DNA of 64,000 nt from Smallanthus sonchifolius (Eukaryota > Streptophyta > Magnoliopsida > Asterales > Asteraceae). Under the pieces are notes generated by a model, which was not told where the DNA came from, searched no databases, and worked only from the letters and a program-made list of their open reading frames with translations. The DNA lies in NCBI GenBank assembly GCA_023525975.1, contig CM042032.1, forward strand, positions 21,148,001 to 21,212,000, in the 5' to 3' direction. Positions 11,844 to 22,499 of the stretch are shown here, piece by piece. Numbering within the stretch: position 1 is the stretch's first letter; every line of letters starts with the position of its first letter. Both the position numbers and the translations under genes were made by a program.

Positions 11844-12240
11844 CCGCGCCTCAAGTAATCAGCTGCCTTAATCATCGAGATGACGTTTGGCATCGGGGCG
11901 TCACGATCTCCAAGAACCTCGACTTTGCTACCTTCCGGAGCCTTGATTCGGATTATCTTTCGTTTACATATAATTTGTGCTTCATTGGCAGTTAGCCAAT
12001 CCATTCCTAACACGACATCAAACCCACCCAAAAGCATAACAAACAATCTGACAGGGAACCTATGACCTTCTATTTTTATTGTTGAGTCAACTACATCGGT
12101 CACTCTCGCAGTTCTACCCTCAGCGGTTTCTATGCTAAAAGCCCTTTCTAGCTTACTGACAGTGTACTTCACTCATTTACAGAAAGTCGCAGATATAAAA
12201 CTCTTACTGGCACCCTAATCAAATAACACAGAAACAAAAG
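11798..12240 (-). pseudogene. pol: pol of B: aspartic protease, stop in the active site
   Basis: Frame 11798-12172 holds the protease body including the conserved FDVVLGMDWL. Upstream, in the same reading direction, the expected VLFDSGAS triad reads D-stop-G: the minus-strand codon at 12215-12217 is TAG. A second stop (TGA) lies between FCK and KYTVSK near 12173. Gypsy proteases need the DSG or DTG triad as a dimer, so this copy cannot process a polyprotein. Confidence 0.88.
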
Positions 12241-12394
12241 TGTTGTCAAGGATTAACGTACCTGACGCCACGTCGGGGTCTGCCCTGGCTTGGTCTTGCG
12301 TCAGTGCGTAAGCACGAGTCTTTGCTCGGGGCCTCTCTTCTTTCCTTTCCAGGCCTTTCCCTTTCCCGGCTTCACCCATTCTCGGTTTAGGGCA

Positions 12395-13528
12395 TTACCT
12401 ACTCAGATGACCGGCATCCCCACAGTTATAGCACTTGAAGTGTTGTGGGCATTCAAGGGAGTAGTGCCCGGTCTTGCCACACTTAAAGAACAAGTTAGAT
12501 CCCAGTCTACATTCACCTGTATGCTCCCTTCCACACTTCTTACAAACAGTCGGCTCGTTCACCCGAGCCCTCTTATCACGAGTCCCAAACATCTTTCCAC
12601 CAGTTCGCTTGTTTGAGAAGTTCGGTCTCTTCTTTGGTTCCTCAATGGCAACGACATTCAGCGCCAGATCATCGAATACCACGCCACTCAGTTCTACTAC
12701 CGAATCATAGGTCGTAGGGGCGTTTGCCTTAACATAAGTGCGGACCTGGTCCGGCAGCTCTTGAATGTAACAGGAAATCTTTCTTTCCTCAGTCGTGATA
12801 AGGTGTGGCACCAGACGTGCCAGTTCGTTGTATCGAATTGTGTATTGCTGGTGCGTCATGCTTCCGGCCTTCAAACCCAGAAATTCCCTCTCTACCTTCT
12901 CAATCTCGTTCCTTGGGCAGAAATTCTTGATCACCAAAGTTTTCAAGTCAGCCCACATCATCGCATCCACAACCTCGCTCCCTTTTGCTTGACGTACCCC
13001 TTCCCACCAATGGGATGCTTCCTCTCTTAAGGAGTTAGCAGCAAATTTCACAACTTGATCCGTTCGACATTCGCTCAGATGGATGGCAGCCTCCATACGG
13101 ATTATCCAGTCAAAAGTAGCCACCGCGTCCTTCTTCCCAGTCAGGACTGGTGGGTCACATGCCTTGTAGGACTTATAGTCGCAACCACGGTTAAGCGGTG
13201 CGTTGATTGCCTCAGTGTTCGGGGTATCAACCGCCGTGTTAGACCCACCCGTCTCATTAACCTTCTTTAATGCTTCTGCCAACAGTCCTGGAAAAGAAAA
13301 TTTCATCAAGTCTGTGAACTCTCGAGCTATGGCTGCTCTCACTTGTGGTTCAAAAGTGAAAGGTTGTTCTTCAACTTGTGTCTGCTTGGTTCCATGCACA
13401 CCAACCACCAGTTCAGTGTGAACACTTCCTTCTTCACTATACTCTTGGCGCGCAGGGGTCCTGCCGCGACCGCTGTTACGACCACCGGTACGGCCCCCAC
13501 CACGCCTTCCGTTTCCACTTCTTGCCAT
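12395..13528 (-). CDS. gag: Gag of B (3' truncated by stop)
   Basis: 377 residues starting MARSGNGRRGGGRTGGRNSG. There is an Arg/Gly-rich N-terminus (about residues 1-30) and a retrotransposon-gag domain in the middle (FDWIIRMEAAIHLSEC, HWWEGVRQAKG, LKTLVIKNFCP, EREFLGLKAGSMTHQQY). At the C-terminus are two cysteine clusters (CKKCGREHTGEC and CYNCGDAGHLSR). A Glu/Asp-to-stop change cuts the last CCHC knuckle just before its final Cys. Gag forms the virus-like particle and binds the element RNA. It follows the leader and primer site at 13846-13857. Confidence 0.92.
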   Translation of the reverse strand: MARSGNGRRGGGRTGGRNSGRGRTPARQEYSEEGSVHTELVVGVHGTKQTQVEEQPFTFEPQVRAAIAREFTDLMKFSFPGLLAEALKKVNETGGSNTAVDTPNTEAINAPLNRGCDYKSYKACDPPVLTGKKDAVATFDWIIRMEAAIHLSECRTDQVVKFAANSLREEASHWWEGVRQAKGSEVVDAMMWADLKTLVIKNFCPRNEIEKVEREFLGLKAGSMTHQQYTIRYNELARLVPHLITTEERKISCYIQELPDQVRTYVKANAPTTYDSVVELSGVVFDDLALNVVAIEEPKKRPNFSNKRTGGKMFGTRDKRARVNEPTVCKKCGREHTGECRLGSNLFFKCGKTGHYSLECPQHFKCYNCGDAGHLSR

Positions 13529-13845
13529 TTTGTTCTATAAGACAAAAATCCAATGTCATCACGCTAGTTAACAAATGGAATTCAATAAGTGCTGTAAGAT
13601 GTTAATATACACTAGCCATCTGCAATTAACCATTACACTACCTTTCGATTTCTATTTGACCATCTTTGTGATTCCATCAGAACACAAGTCCTTACCTAAC
13701 CCTTTCTAAGGCATACTATAAATGTAAATATATATTACCTTCATACCTGATGCTGTGGCTCGAGTTACCCGTACTGGCATCAACTTTCAGTCCCATTCAC
13801 AGTTTAAGTTTAGACACTGGGAGTGTCCGAATCTCTCAAACTATT

Positions 13846-13857
13846 GCTCTGATACCA
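13846..13857 (-). other. Primer binding site of B
   Basis: GCTCTGATACCA is TGGTATCAGAGC on the sense strand, complementary to the 3' end of plant initiator Met-tRNA. It lies three bases from the 5' LTR. Confidence 0.93.
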
Positions 13858-13860
13858 ACT

Positions 13861-15615
13861 TGTAAGGCCCCAAACCCGAGAGGCCTCACTTGTTGGATTT
13901 ACTCATTCACAAACTGTTCTTAAACTTGATCATCAAATAACGCAGCGGAAAATACTTCAATAAAACATAACCATTACATTGTTTAACAACGGAAGCGTAA
14001 CATATTCTATTACATAAACATATCATAATCTAATCATAACGGGATGCCAGTCTTCATGATCAATCGGGTAACTCTTCTCGCTTGCCAAGCATCACCGTCC
14101 ATCATCTATACCTGCCTTAACCTGAATGTGCATACTAAAAAAAGTCAGCTACGCTGGTGAGTTCTAGTTTTCGATCGATTTAAGAAATGGTTCATCATGT
14201 AAAACATTGATTAGGGTTTAACATCACGTATAAGAAAAAAGGGCCTTTCGTTCATCATTGAAAACCTTCAAACATTTTTCCTCATCATAAACACATTGAA
14301 CGAATCATTTGTTTAAAACATTTAACATTCATTTAAGTCATACATTACTATCTACAATCTGTATCTTTCTTTAAGCGTCTCTCTGTCCCCGAAGGAACCT
14401 TGCATGTCGTGGGCAACCGTTACGTATCGCCGTCATTGCCACAACGTTTACCATTCGTACCGTCATTTAGTATGGTATTGCCTCTAAGGCTTAACTGCAC
14501 GAAGACCGACAATACCATACATTTTGTCAATTCCTCTTTGTATTGCCCCCAAGGCTAACTGCACGAGGACCGACAATACCCATTCAGTTGCCCCTATCGC
14601 TCTCATGTCCATTGACCGACAACCTCCATTGACGGCTATGGCTCACGGCCATAACACCGTCAGATCATAATTTAACCTTACATAGGGTCAAGTTAACCCC
14701 TGAGTAACGTCGTTACTCCCTACCAGTTGTACAACATCAAACCATTGGCAGGCCACCAAGACACTGCCCCTGTTGCTCTTATGGCAACTATGGCTCGTTG
14801 TCCATAATCTCCCACAAGGCTGGGAATTACATTCCCAGACTTCATTCGTCAATTCCATTCATTCGACAGATTAGATTTGTAATGACTTCTTTAAAACCTT
14901 TTCCCTTTATCTTTTCTTTTCATAAAACCTTTCATTCATTTTTGAAACCCTTTACCTTTAGTTTAAACCGTTTCTTTATAAACATTTTGTTCGTAAACAT
15001 TCCATTCATAAAACTTTCTTTCCATAAACCGTTCATTCCAAATCATTTCATTTCGTAACATAGTTTCACAAGCATCATTTTATAAACATAGTTTCATAAA
15101 CATCGTTTCGTTAAAACAACATTTCATATGTATGCATACCGGCCCGAAAACATTATATAAAACATTTAAAAGAGGGCTTCTAGAACTCACCTGATAAGCT
15201 AATCCCGGTTGCCCTAAACAAAGGTCCCACTACGTCACTTCCGACCTAAATTTGATAGTTAAATACACATCAAACCCAATCCTAACTCTACGGTTTAACC
15301 ATTCTAAACATACTAACTTTACTTAAACAACCTGATGCTTGCGAACTTAGCAAGTGCGCAGACCCTGCTTCCTGCGTACTTGATAAGTACGCAGGATCCT
15401 CTTCCTGCGTACTTGATAAGTACGCAGTGCCCTCTTCCTGCGTACTTGATAAGTACGCAGGACCTGCTCAGTACGCACGATCTGTTTCTTCGCAAAATCC
15501 TAACTTTCGTATTCAGGTCTGATCACGTCAAGATCCCGAACCTGTTTGCATTCAAAACGTTTGTTTTCCATTAAGGAACTCAAATCTATGTTTATCTTTC
15601 AGTTTTATCCGTGAA
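13861..15615 (-). repeat. 5' LTR of B, first part (interrupted by C)
   Basis: Matches 6906 onward nearly base for base. It breaks at 15615 after TTTATCCGTGAA, and the missing end (ACGTTACCTTTT...GGATGTTACA) resumes after C at 25594-25910. The palindrome cluster at 15334-15482 has three perfect GCGTACTTGATAAGTACGC units, against one in the other LTR. Confidence 0.95.
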
Positions 15616-15659
15616 TGTAGAACCAAAGACTGATTGCTACCAAATTATTCTAAGTACAA

Positions 15660-15860
15660 ATGCTGCTGATAAGCTTATCAGCAGCATTCAACACTTGTTG
15701 CTGCTGATAGGCTTATCAGCAGCATTCAACACTTGTTGCTGCTGATAGGCTTATCAGCAGCATTCAGTACAAGTTGCTGCTGATAGGCTTATCAGCAGCG
15801 GTCATCCATGTTTGCTGCTGATACGCTTACCAGCAGCAACCTTCACTCTTTGCAGCTGAT
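15660..15860. repeat. TGCTGATA palindrome array in the 5' LTR of C
   Basis: The first unit is a perfect palindrome centred on AAGCTT. Later units have AGGCTT or ACGCTT at the centre, and the fifth has a weakened right arm (ACCAGCAGC). Unit linkers repeat ATTCAACACTTGT. The 3' LTR copy is at 24858-25060, and F carries a degraded array at 39395-39625. Confidence 0.92.
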
Positions 15861-16150
15861 AGCTTTATTCACTGAAGACCAAACGTTGCAGCTGACTATC
15901 CAGGCCAAGCGTCTCTGACACCTTTCTGCAAAAGCATCTGACAGACTCAAAGAAGAAGGAACCGCTATGGTCAACCAATGACGGACAATAATACACTTCT
16001 CCAAGCATGCAAACAATCATGAATAAAGAAAACGTTTCAGTAAAGTTAACTAGATTAGCCTTTACGTGTAATGTAAATTAATAAACAAGATCAACGGCTT
16101 GTGTTCGATCTGATCCTTAGAATCAAGGGTCTGTCTTGATTCTAAGTTAC

Positions 16151-16158
16151 TATAAATA
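16151..16158 (+). promoter_or_regulatory. TATA box of the C LTR
   Basis: TATAAATA, about 300 bases downstream of the palindrome array and 230 bases before the LTR end. The same box is in the 3' LTR near 25349. Confidence 0.65.
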
Positions 16159-16394
16159 CTGAGTTGCCACTTCATTGTAAGTGTGTCTTTAGTGTGTCTT
16201 GATAGTGCTAGTAGTGCTTGTCATACTTATTCATTGAGTTTCTCACTTGTAATCTTTGCATTCACAAAAGCTTAATACAACAGTGTTTATCAGTATTCTT
16301 TTGTGTTTACTTGATTATAAATTGTGTAGTTGATTTTGTTTCCGCCAACCTCAACTAAGAACAGAACCATCTTGTATTCTCACGATCCTACAAG

Positions 16395-16406
16395 TGGTAT
16401 CAGAGC
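16395..16406 (+). other. Primer binding site of C
   Basis: TGGTATCAGAGC, complementary to initiator Met-tRNA, two bases after the 5' LTR. Confidence 0.95.
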
Positions 16407-16501
16407 TTTGGCTCAGATTAAACAAACTAACATTTGTTTAATCATCTCTGGTTCTATTCTAAACTCTCTCTTTGAACAAGTCACCCAAAATCAAAACAAA
16501 A

Positions 16502-19270
16502 ATGGCACAGAGCAATGGCTTTGAAGATATTGGCAGCATCAACCGACCACCAAGGTTGGTATCTGGAGAAGACTATGACATGTGGAAAAATCGCATGGAA
16601 AGCTTCTTCTGTTACCAAGAATACGGAATGTGGAGATCCATCAAGGAGGGTCCATATATTCCCATGGTGGCCTCTGCTGATGGTGGAGGGTTACAAGTCC
16701 CGAAGGAAACCTCCAAGTACTCTGAAGAGGACATCAAGAAAATGGAGGTGGACTTCAAGGCACTGAGAGCCATCCAAATGTGCCTTCCGAATGAAGTTTT
16801 TCACAACTTCAGAAGCTACAAAACTGCCAAGGAGCTTTGGGAGGCGCTGGAGAAGATGTTTGCCGGCTCTGAAGAAGTCAAAGAGAACAGAAGGGACATA
16901 CTGAAGCAGCAGTATGAGAACTTCGTTTGGAGGGAAGGTGAGTCCTTAACTATTTTATATAACAGATTTACCTATCTTGTAGGTGAACTGCAGTGCTCCA
17001 AGGTAAAGCTGGAGAATGAAGACATTCTCAAGAAGTTCATAAGATCTCTTCCTAGTTGTTGGACATTATACACTGTGTCCATCAGAAGAACAGAGAATCT
17101 GAAGACTCTTCAGATGACTGAGCTCTTTGGCATGCTCAAAACCTATGAATTAGAAATGATTCAAGCTAAAGAAAGGAGCTCCAGTTATCAATCAGCTACC
17201 ACTTCCTCCACTACCTCCTCAGCGCTTCACTCTGATCATTCCGGTCCTAGTGCAAGCAGCTACTATCCTCCCATTGTTACTCACCCTCAGACCCCAACCG
17301 CTTCACAATCTAACTCATCACCATTTCTTCTTGAGGCACCTCCTCAACAGCCAACCTCTACTGCTTTTGTCTCTGACAACTCAAGCAGCATGTATTTCAT
17401 AAAAGAGGATCTGGAATGCTTTCATCTAGATGATCTTGAAGAAATGGATATTCAGCACTCATATGCCATGCTCTCCCTCAGAGCAAAAAGGTTCTATTCT
17501 AGAACCGGAAGATCATTTCCAAGCAACAACTCAAACAGCAGAGTTGGGCTTGATAAAAGCAAGATCCGTTGTTACAACTGTAACCAAATGGGTCACTTTG
17601 CTAGGGAGTGCAAGGAACCTAAAGCCAATCAGGGTGCCGGCCATCAAAGACAAGCCTACCAAAGTCAGCCCAGACAACAGCAGCAGCAACAAACTCCCCC
17701 AGCACAAACTGCAGCTTGTGCAAATGTTGGAACTGCAGAATTCGACTGGAGTTTTCAATATGAAGATGTTCCTGTCTCCAACCAAGCACTTATGGCAGAC
17801 ACTGCAGAGATACCACCTCAGGTATTTGAACATCTATGCTCTCAAGCGTGCATTGATAAAGTTTTAGGTTATAGAAAACATAACCAAAACCTTATAGATC
17901 AAAAAGAAGAGTTTCTTCAAATGAAATCTGAGTTCAAAAAGGTTGAAATCACTTACAAAGAAAAAATTGAATGCCTTAAGAAAGAGATTTCATCTCTAAA
18001 ACATGAACAAACTAATCTTGAAACTCAGATTGATGATCTATTAGTAAAACTTAAATCAACCAGAGCTGATCTGGCAGAACAGAAAGTTCATGTTGAAAAA
18101 TATGAATTTTCTTCTAAAAAGCTACAGAGACTTCTAGATATTCAAGTCCATGAAAAGGTAAAGCTTGGAGGACTTGGATATGGCAAGGAAAAGTATAATA
18201 TTGTTCCTCATCCAGCTGACTTTGTTGCCATCTATGAACCAAGCTTCGATGTTGCAAAACTCGACACTGCAAACAGAAATCTTGATCCTTCAATAGATGA
18301 ACCCCTTGTTAAAGACTGCACTATCTCATCAGAATCTGAGTTAACCATCTCAGACCATGATGAAACAAGTATAGCCTCATCTGAAGCTGTTATGAATAGA
18401 GTCCCAGTCCCTAATGTTCTCCCAGCTGTTCCAGCCCCTGTACCATTCAAACAGATAAGGATCAGCTATCCTCCAGGTGGAAGAAAGCTAAACACTGAAA
18501 AGGGACAGACATCAGGACCCACAAACTCCAAGTCTCAGTTCATGCCAAGTCAGAAGAATCAGCAACATGTTAGAAGAGTTACGACCAAGAAAACTCAGTT
18601 CAGAAACTCTTCTTCTCCACCAAGGAAGCAGCAGCCCAAGGTTCAGCAGTCCTGCATCATATGTGGGGAATCAAACCACTTTGCTGCAAAATGTCAGTTT
18701 AACCCCTTCAACCAGATCCTTCTTCAATCAGCGCATAAACAAAAGAAGGATCAGCATACTTCAGTTGATAGGCCATCTGCAGCCAGTAGAAGAGTTGAAA
18801 CTGCAGAAAAACACAAGCAGCAGAAAAAGGCAAAGCCTTCAGCAGCCACCAAATCTGCTGCTGCTCAAACAAAGCAGTCAGCAGCAAAAACTAAATCTAC
18901 TGCTGCTCCAAATAAGCCCTCAGCAGCAAAAGCAAAATCTGCTGCTGAAAGGCCAAGGTCATCAGCAGCAACATCTGCAGCTGATAAGCTGAAGCCATCA
19001 GCAGCAAAACCTGCCCCTGCTGACAGGCCAAAACCTCAAGCAGGAAAATCAGCTGCTGATAGAGCAAATTCATTAGCTGCCAAAGCCAAATCCGCAGCCG
19101 ATAAAGAAAAGAGAACTGGAAAACCACTACTTAAGCAATGGAAAGCCAAAATCTCTGCTCCTGTCAGCAAAATCATCATCGGTGCTGTTGAATGCACGCA
19201 TGATGAATCAGAATGTCCAAGAACTCTTTTCTTCAAAAAGGAGAGCTCTTGGACCACTCCCACTAACTAA
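16502..19270 (+). CDS. gag: Gag of C, long form with two zinc knuckles and an SAA-rich tail
   Basis: I chose the ATG at 16502 (MAQSNGFEDIG), 96 bases after the primer site, giving about 922 residues. Order: a copia Gag core with LVSGEDYDMWKNRMESFF near the start and ELWEALEKMF near residue 120; a Ser/Thr-rich linker; a CCHC knuckle CYNCNQMGHFAREC (about 357-370); a coiled coil (about 460-560, KEKIECLKKEISSLKHEQ); a second knuckle CIICGESNHFAAKC (about 717-731); then a Lys/Ala tail of SAAK, SAAD and SAAT repeats (about 755-870). That tail is encoded by TCAGCAGCA and TGCTGCTGA words like those in the LTR. Much longer than usual copia Gag. It ends in TAA in a different frame from the pol remnant. 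Confidence 0.93.
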   Translation: MAQSNGFEDIGSINRPPRLVSGEDYDMWKNRMESFFCYQEYGMWRSIKEGPYIPMVASADGGGLQVPKETSKYSEEDIKKMEVDFKALRAIQMCLPNEVFHNFRSYKTAKELWEALEKMFAGSEEVKENRRDILKQQYENFVWREGESLTILYNRFTYLVGELQCSKVKLENEDILKKFIRSLPSCWTLYTVSIRRTENLKTLQMTELFGMLKTYELEMIQAKERSSSYQSATTSSTTSSALHSDHSGPSASSYYPPIVTHPQTPTASQSNSSPFLLEAPPQQPTSTAFVSDNSSSMYFIKEDLECFHLDDLEEMDIQHSYAMLSLRAKRFYSRTGRSFPSNNSNSRVGLDKSKIRCYNCNQMGHFARECKEPKANQGAGHQRQAYQSQPRQQQQQQTPPAQTAACANVGTAEFDWSFQYEDVPVSNQALMADTAEIPPQVFEHLCSQACIDKVLGYRKHNQNLIDQKEEFLQMKSEFKKVEITYKEKIECLKKEISSLKHEQTNLETQIDDLLVKLKSTRADLAEQKVHVEKYEFSSKKLQRLLDIQVHEKVKLGGLGYGKEKYNIVPHPADFVAIYEPSFDVAKLDTANRNLDPSIDEPLVKDCTISSESELTISDHDETSIASSEAVMNRVPVPNVLPAVPAPVPFKQIRISYPPGGRKLNTEKGQTSGPTNSKSQFMPSQKNQQHVRRVTTKKTQFRNSSSPPRKQQPKVQQSCIICGESNHFAAKCQFNPFNQILLQSAHKQKKDQHTSVDRPSAASRRVETAEKHKQQKKAKPSAATKSAAAQTKQSAAKTKSTAAPNKPSAAKAKSAAERPRSSAATSAADKLKPSAAKPAPADRPKPQAGKSAADRANSLAAKAKSAADKEKRTGKPLLKQWKAKISAPVSKIIIGAVECTHDESECPRTLFFKKESSWTTPTN
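18760..19120 (+). repeat. In-frame SAA(K/D/T) repeats in the gag of C
   Basis: About a dozen 20-40 base units around TCAGCAGCAAAA, TCTGCTGCT and GCAGCTGATAAG encode Ser-Ala-Ala-Lys/Asp units. The DNA words match one arm of the LTR palindrome and the spacer at 19853-20150. Confidence 0.85.
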
Positions 19271-19281
19271 ATCTCTTTCAT

Positions 19282-19785
19282 GTGCAGGGACAGCCAGGTA
19301 ACAAGAATAACACCTGGGTGGTAGATAGCGGCTGTTCCAGGCACATGACAGGCAACAAGTCCATCCTCTCCAACTTCAGACATTTCAATAGAGGATATGT
19401 TGCCTTTGGGAGTGACTCAAAAGGTGGATCTATCACTGGACAAGGCACTGTGTCCAATGAAAGGATGAGTATTGAAAGAGTCAACTATGTTAAAGAACTT
19501 GACTTCAATCTCATAAGTGTTTCTCAAGTATGTGATCAAAAGCATAGGATGCTCTTCACTGACAACATGAGTGCTATCTCTATCACAAACAATCCGGTGC
19601 AGCACTCAAAGACAAAGCACATCGACATCAGGTACCATTTCATAAGAGATCAAGCTGAGAAAAAGAGAATTATTTTAACCAAAGTTCATACAAATGAGCA
19701 ATATGCTGATCTGTTTACAAAACCTTTTGATGAAGCTAGATTCAGATATTTAGTTGAATCAATTGGTATGATGAACTTTGATTAA
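19282..19785 (+). pseudogene. pol: pol remnant of C: protease start fused in frame to RNase H end
   Basis: The first part has the copia protease active site, WVVDSGCSRHMTGN, and continues to about ISVSQVCDQKHRMLF. The frame then runs directly into the end of RNase H (NMSAISITNNPVQHSKTKH, ADLFTKPF, YLVESIGMMNFD). The RNase H half matches F (44746-45174). Integrase, reverse transcriptase and most of RNase H, over 1,000 residues, are missing without loss of frame, so C cannot copy itself. The joint lies near 19560-19570 around GACAACATGAG, which also occurs in F's RNase H. Confidence 0.92.
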
Positions 19786-19852
19786 AATCCATCTCAAGTT
19801 TCTCCTTAAAATGTGCCTTTTTGTCTCTTGTTGTAAATAAAAGTTATGGGTC

Positions 19853-20150
19853 AGCAGCATTTTTGTCCTTCAGCTGCTGACAGGTAAAAGCATCAGCAGC
19901 AAAAGTGTTGCCACTGATAGCTTTAAGTTATCAGCAGGTACATGTTTCCTGCAGATAGCTTTAAGGCTTTCAGCAGCAATTCCTTTACTGCGGATCTTTA
20001 AACCTTTCAGCAGCAAAATCTGCTACTGACAGACTTATCTTTCCGCAGCAACCAAGTTTGCAGCTGATAGGCTTATCCATCAGCTGCAACCAATTTTGCT
20101 GCGGATTCTCTTATCTTTCAGCAGCAACCAAGTTTGCTGCTGATGTGTGA
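19853..20150 (+). repeat. TCAGCAGCA / TGCTGCTGATA repeat spacer of C
   Basis: Between the pol stop and aORF are about ten imperfect units such as TCAGCAGCAACCAAGTTTGC, alternating with TGATAGGCTTATC halves. The centre (CTTAT, TTTAA) recalls the LTR palindrome. F has the equivalent spacer at 44262-44690. No reading frame is preserved. Confidence 0.88.
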
Positions 20151-20448
20151 ACTTAAGTCTAAATTAACATTTACCCGCTGTAAAAGTAAATATCGTCAGT
20201 CTTCACCATGACTGCTCGAGTGTTTTACAGCTGTAACAATGAAAAGTGAAACAGGTTGTACTGTACAAGTAGAGTTGCTTTTTCTCCGTCTGCCGTTATA
20301 TCACCAACTCAAATCATCCCTCTACCTCTTCACATTCTATTTCAAACCTATCTCCCATCACTTTCTCTCCCGTCCCCACAGCATTCAAAGCCCTCCACAA
20401 TTAACCACCATTCAAACACCTTTCTCTCTTCCCTCCGAATCCATAAAA

Positions 20449-22499
20449 ATGGCAGGCGCAGACATAAACAACCCCAACGATAAGTTCTCCCCATATCACA
20501 ACCTAACTGCATACCTAATCAAGGGCAAGAAATCCGAAGGTTTCGACGGTATGATCGACTTCCTCTGTCGGTCCAAAATTTACCATGCCCTAACCGTCAA
20601 CCCAACCATATATACTTCACACATGGAAGATTTTTGGAGCTCAGCCGTGTATTCTACTGAACAGGGCACTCCTCAAATAAGAGGCACAGTTGACGGTAAG
20701 GAAATGATCATCACTGAAGCAAAACTCCGCCAACACCTCAAGCTTCAGGATGAAGGGACGCCCTCTCTTACCCAAGAGACGTATACATGAGGACCTTTGT
20801 ATCCATAGGGTACACTGGGAATCAAACAGAGTATACGATAGAGAAGGCACTCATGGGTCCCAAATGGAAGTATCTCTGCCACACTCTTCTCCAATGCATA
20901 TCTCAAAAGAGGAGTGGCTGGAACCAACTCAGCTCCGGACTTGCGTCGGCAGTTCACGGTATGATAACAGGAGCAGGTTTCAATTTTTCCCACCTCATTC
21001 TTGAAGGTTTGAGATACAACCTTCAAGAAGGGGTGAAATCACAGTTCTTCATGTACCCAAGATTCTTGCAGGAAGTGTTCAATTTTGAGCACCAAGATCT
21101 TTCAAAAACTGCAAGAATCTACTCAATATTGGGACATAAGAACAACATTTTTCAAAGCATGAGAACAGTTTCATCAAAGTTCTCAGGGGCCGATGTTCCA
21201 TTGTTATCTACAATGTTGAACACACATAGTGCCCAGGGTGACAGTTCAGCAAACCTAGCTGATACTGATCCCACACCCTCCACCTCACTGCCACAAACTC
21301 AACCTACTGTTTTCCTTGAACGAACCCCTGTGCATTCTACTGAGGATGCACAGGCACATACATTACTCACCCCCAGTTTGATTGCTCAACCGGAACACAG
21401 GGCCCCGGTTGCAGCCAAGTATACAAGGAAGAGGGGCAAGAGAACTTCTTCTTCTCTTGCCTCCAAGGCCCAAACCCAAGCCAAAATCCCTCACTCAGAA
21501 TCACAACATTCTAGTGAGAATATCATAAGGGAAAGCCACATTGCTAGGGAGACTCCTTCGGAAGTCTCTCTATTAGGATTAGGATCACTTCCCGGATCCA
21601 TAGAACAGCCCTTCGAGCTATTCCTCTCTTCTTTGAACTTAAGTGTAGAGGAACCTGACCAAAGTGATGTACCTTCTCCAACTACCACTATCAAGGAGGT
21701 ATTGATTGGTCTTGCTTCCGAAACACCCAACCCAAGTTCCTCACCCTTGAAGGTCCACTCTGGGAGTATTGAAAGAGTGGATGTGGACGAGGCTGTCACT
21801 ACTGCTGGTCCATCAACTGACCAGGAGGACAGTGACAACATCTTTAAGACCTCAACCACGGCAACTCACGGTGAGGGTGTTTCCTTGGAAACTCCCTTCA
21901 CTGAGAGGAATCCCAGGCGCCAAGAAACCGCGGGTGATGGGGATGCTGAGGCTAGGCCTACGGCCCCATCTGGGTCCAAGGATTCCACAACTGTGGATGA
22001 GGACAGACTGAAACTTCATAACATGGAATTGACGGCCAGGGTGGCTATGCTAGAGGCTGAAATGTCCAAACTAAGACACCAAGTCGCTATGCATGAAGCC
22101 CATCAATGCCCAACTCTAGCCTCTCCCTCTCTTGTATCAGTAGGCACCCAAACTGATGCTTACCTGTCTGCTGATGCAACCAAAAAGGGGGAGATGGTTT
22201 CTATGGAAGATGATACAGATAGTCTTGACGACTGGATTCAAGAGCAGTTTGTACTTCAAAGCTCACAATACAAGCCAGCTTTTGTCCAAGTTCATGACCT
22301 GCCAGCCCCAGATAACGAAGACGAAGAAATATCTGAAGACTGGCAGTTGGTCGTCAGGGCTGTCGATGAAATGCTGAATGATGCTGAAGACACAGAACAA
22401 ACAAATGCATCATTCAGCATCCTTCCACAAGCAGCAGCCATCATAGGTCAATCCACTACCCCCCCCCCCCCCAAATCTTCAAATCTTCAAAGAAGCTAG
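20449..22499 (+). pseudogene. aORF of C, N-terminal half (one frameshift)
   Basis: Start ATG at 20449 (MAGADINNPNDKFSPYHNL). Residues 1-110 include FDGMIDFLCRSKIYHALTV and a DFWSSAV motif. A one-base deletion near 20770-20785, compared with F, shifts the frame. The protein then continues from 20787 with MRTFVSIGYTGNQTEY, KWKYLCHTLLQCIS and FMYPRFLQEVFN, then a long Ser/Thr/Pro-rich low-complexity region with a heptad-like stretch (MELTARVAMLEAEMSKL). It ends near 22499 just after a C15 run, which shifts the frame again. Database entries resembling this are often mislabelled synaptobrevin/longin-like or kinase. It is homologous to A and D aORF. No known catalytic motif. Confidence 0.85.

Larger units (their letters stand above)
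15616..16392 (+). repeat. 5' LTR of C
   Basis: 777 bp. Five palindromic units built on TGCTGATAAGCTTATCAGCA lie at 15660-15860 with about 38-40 bp spacing. A TATAAATA box is at 16151-16158. The LTR ends CCTACA next to the primer site. A short frame at 16330-16524 spans the LTR edge and is not a gene. Confidence 0.95.

Noticed and set aside
15335..15574. Open frame of LPAYLIST repeats in the B LTR
   Set aside because: It is produced by the palindrome array, has no start context, and the other LTR gives a different length.
17531..17833. Antisense frames over gag and pol
   Set aside because: Shadows of the coding strand with no independent support.
18760..19120. SAA repeats as an antifreeze-like or histone H1-like host protein
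   Set aside because: In frame with a copia Gag and two zinc knuckles. The repeats follow the LTR motif, so a host gene is unnecessary.
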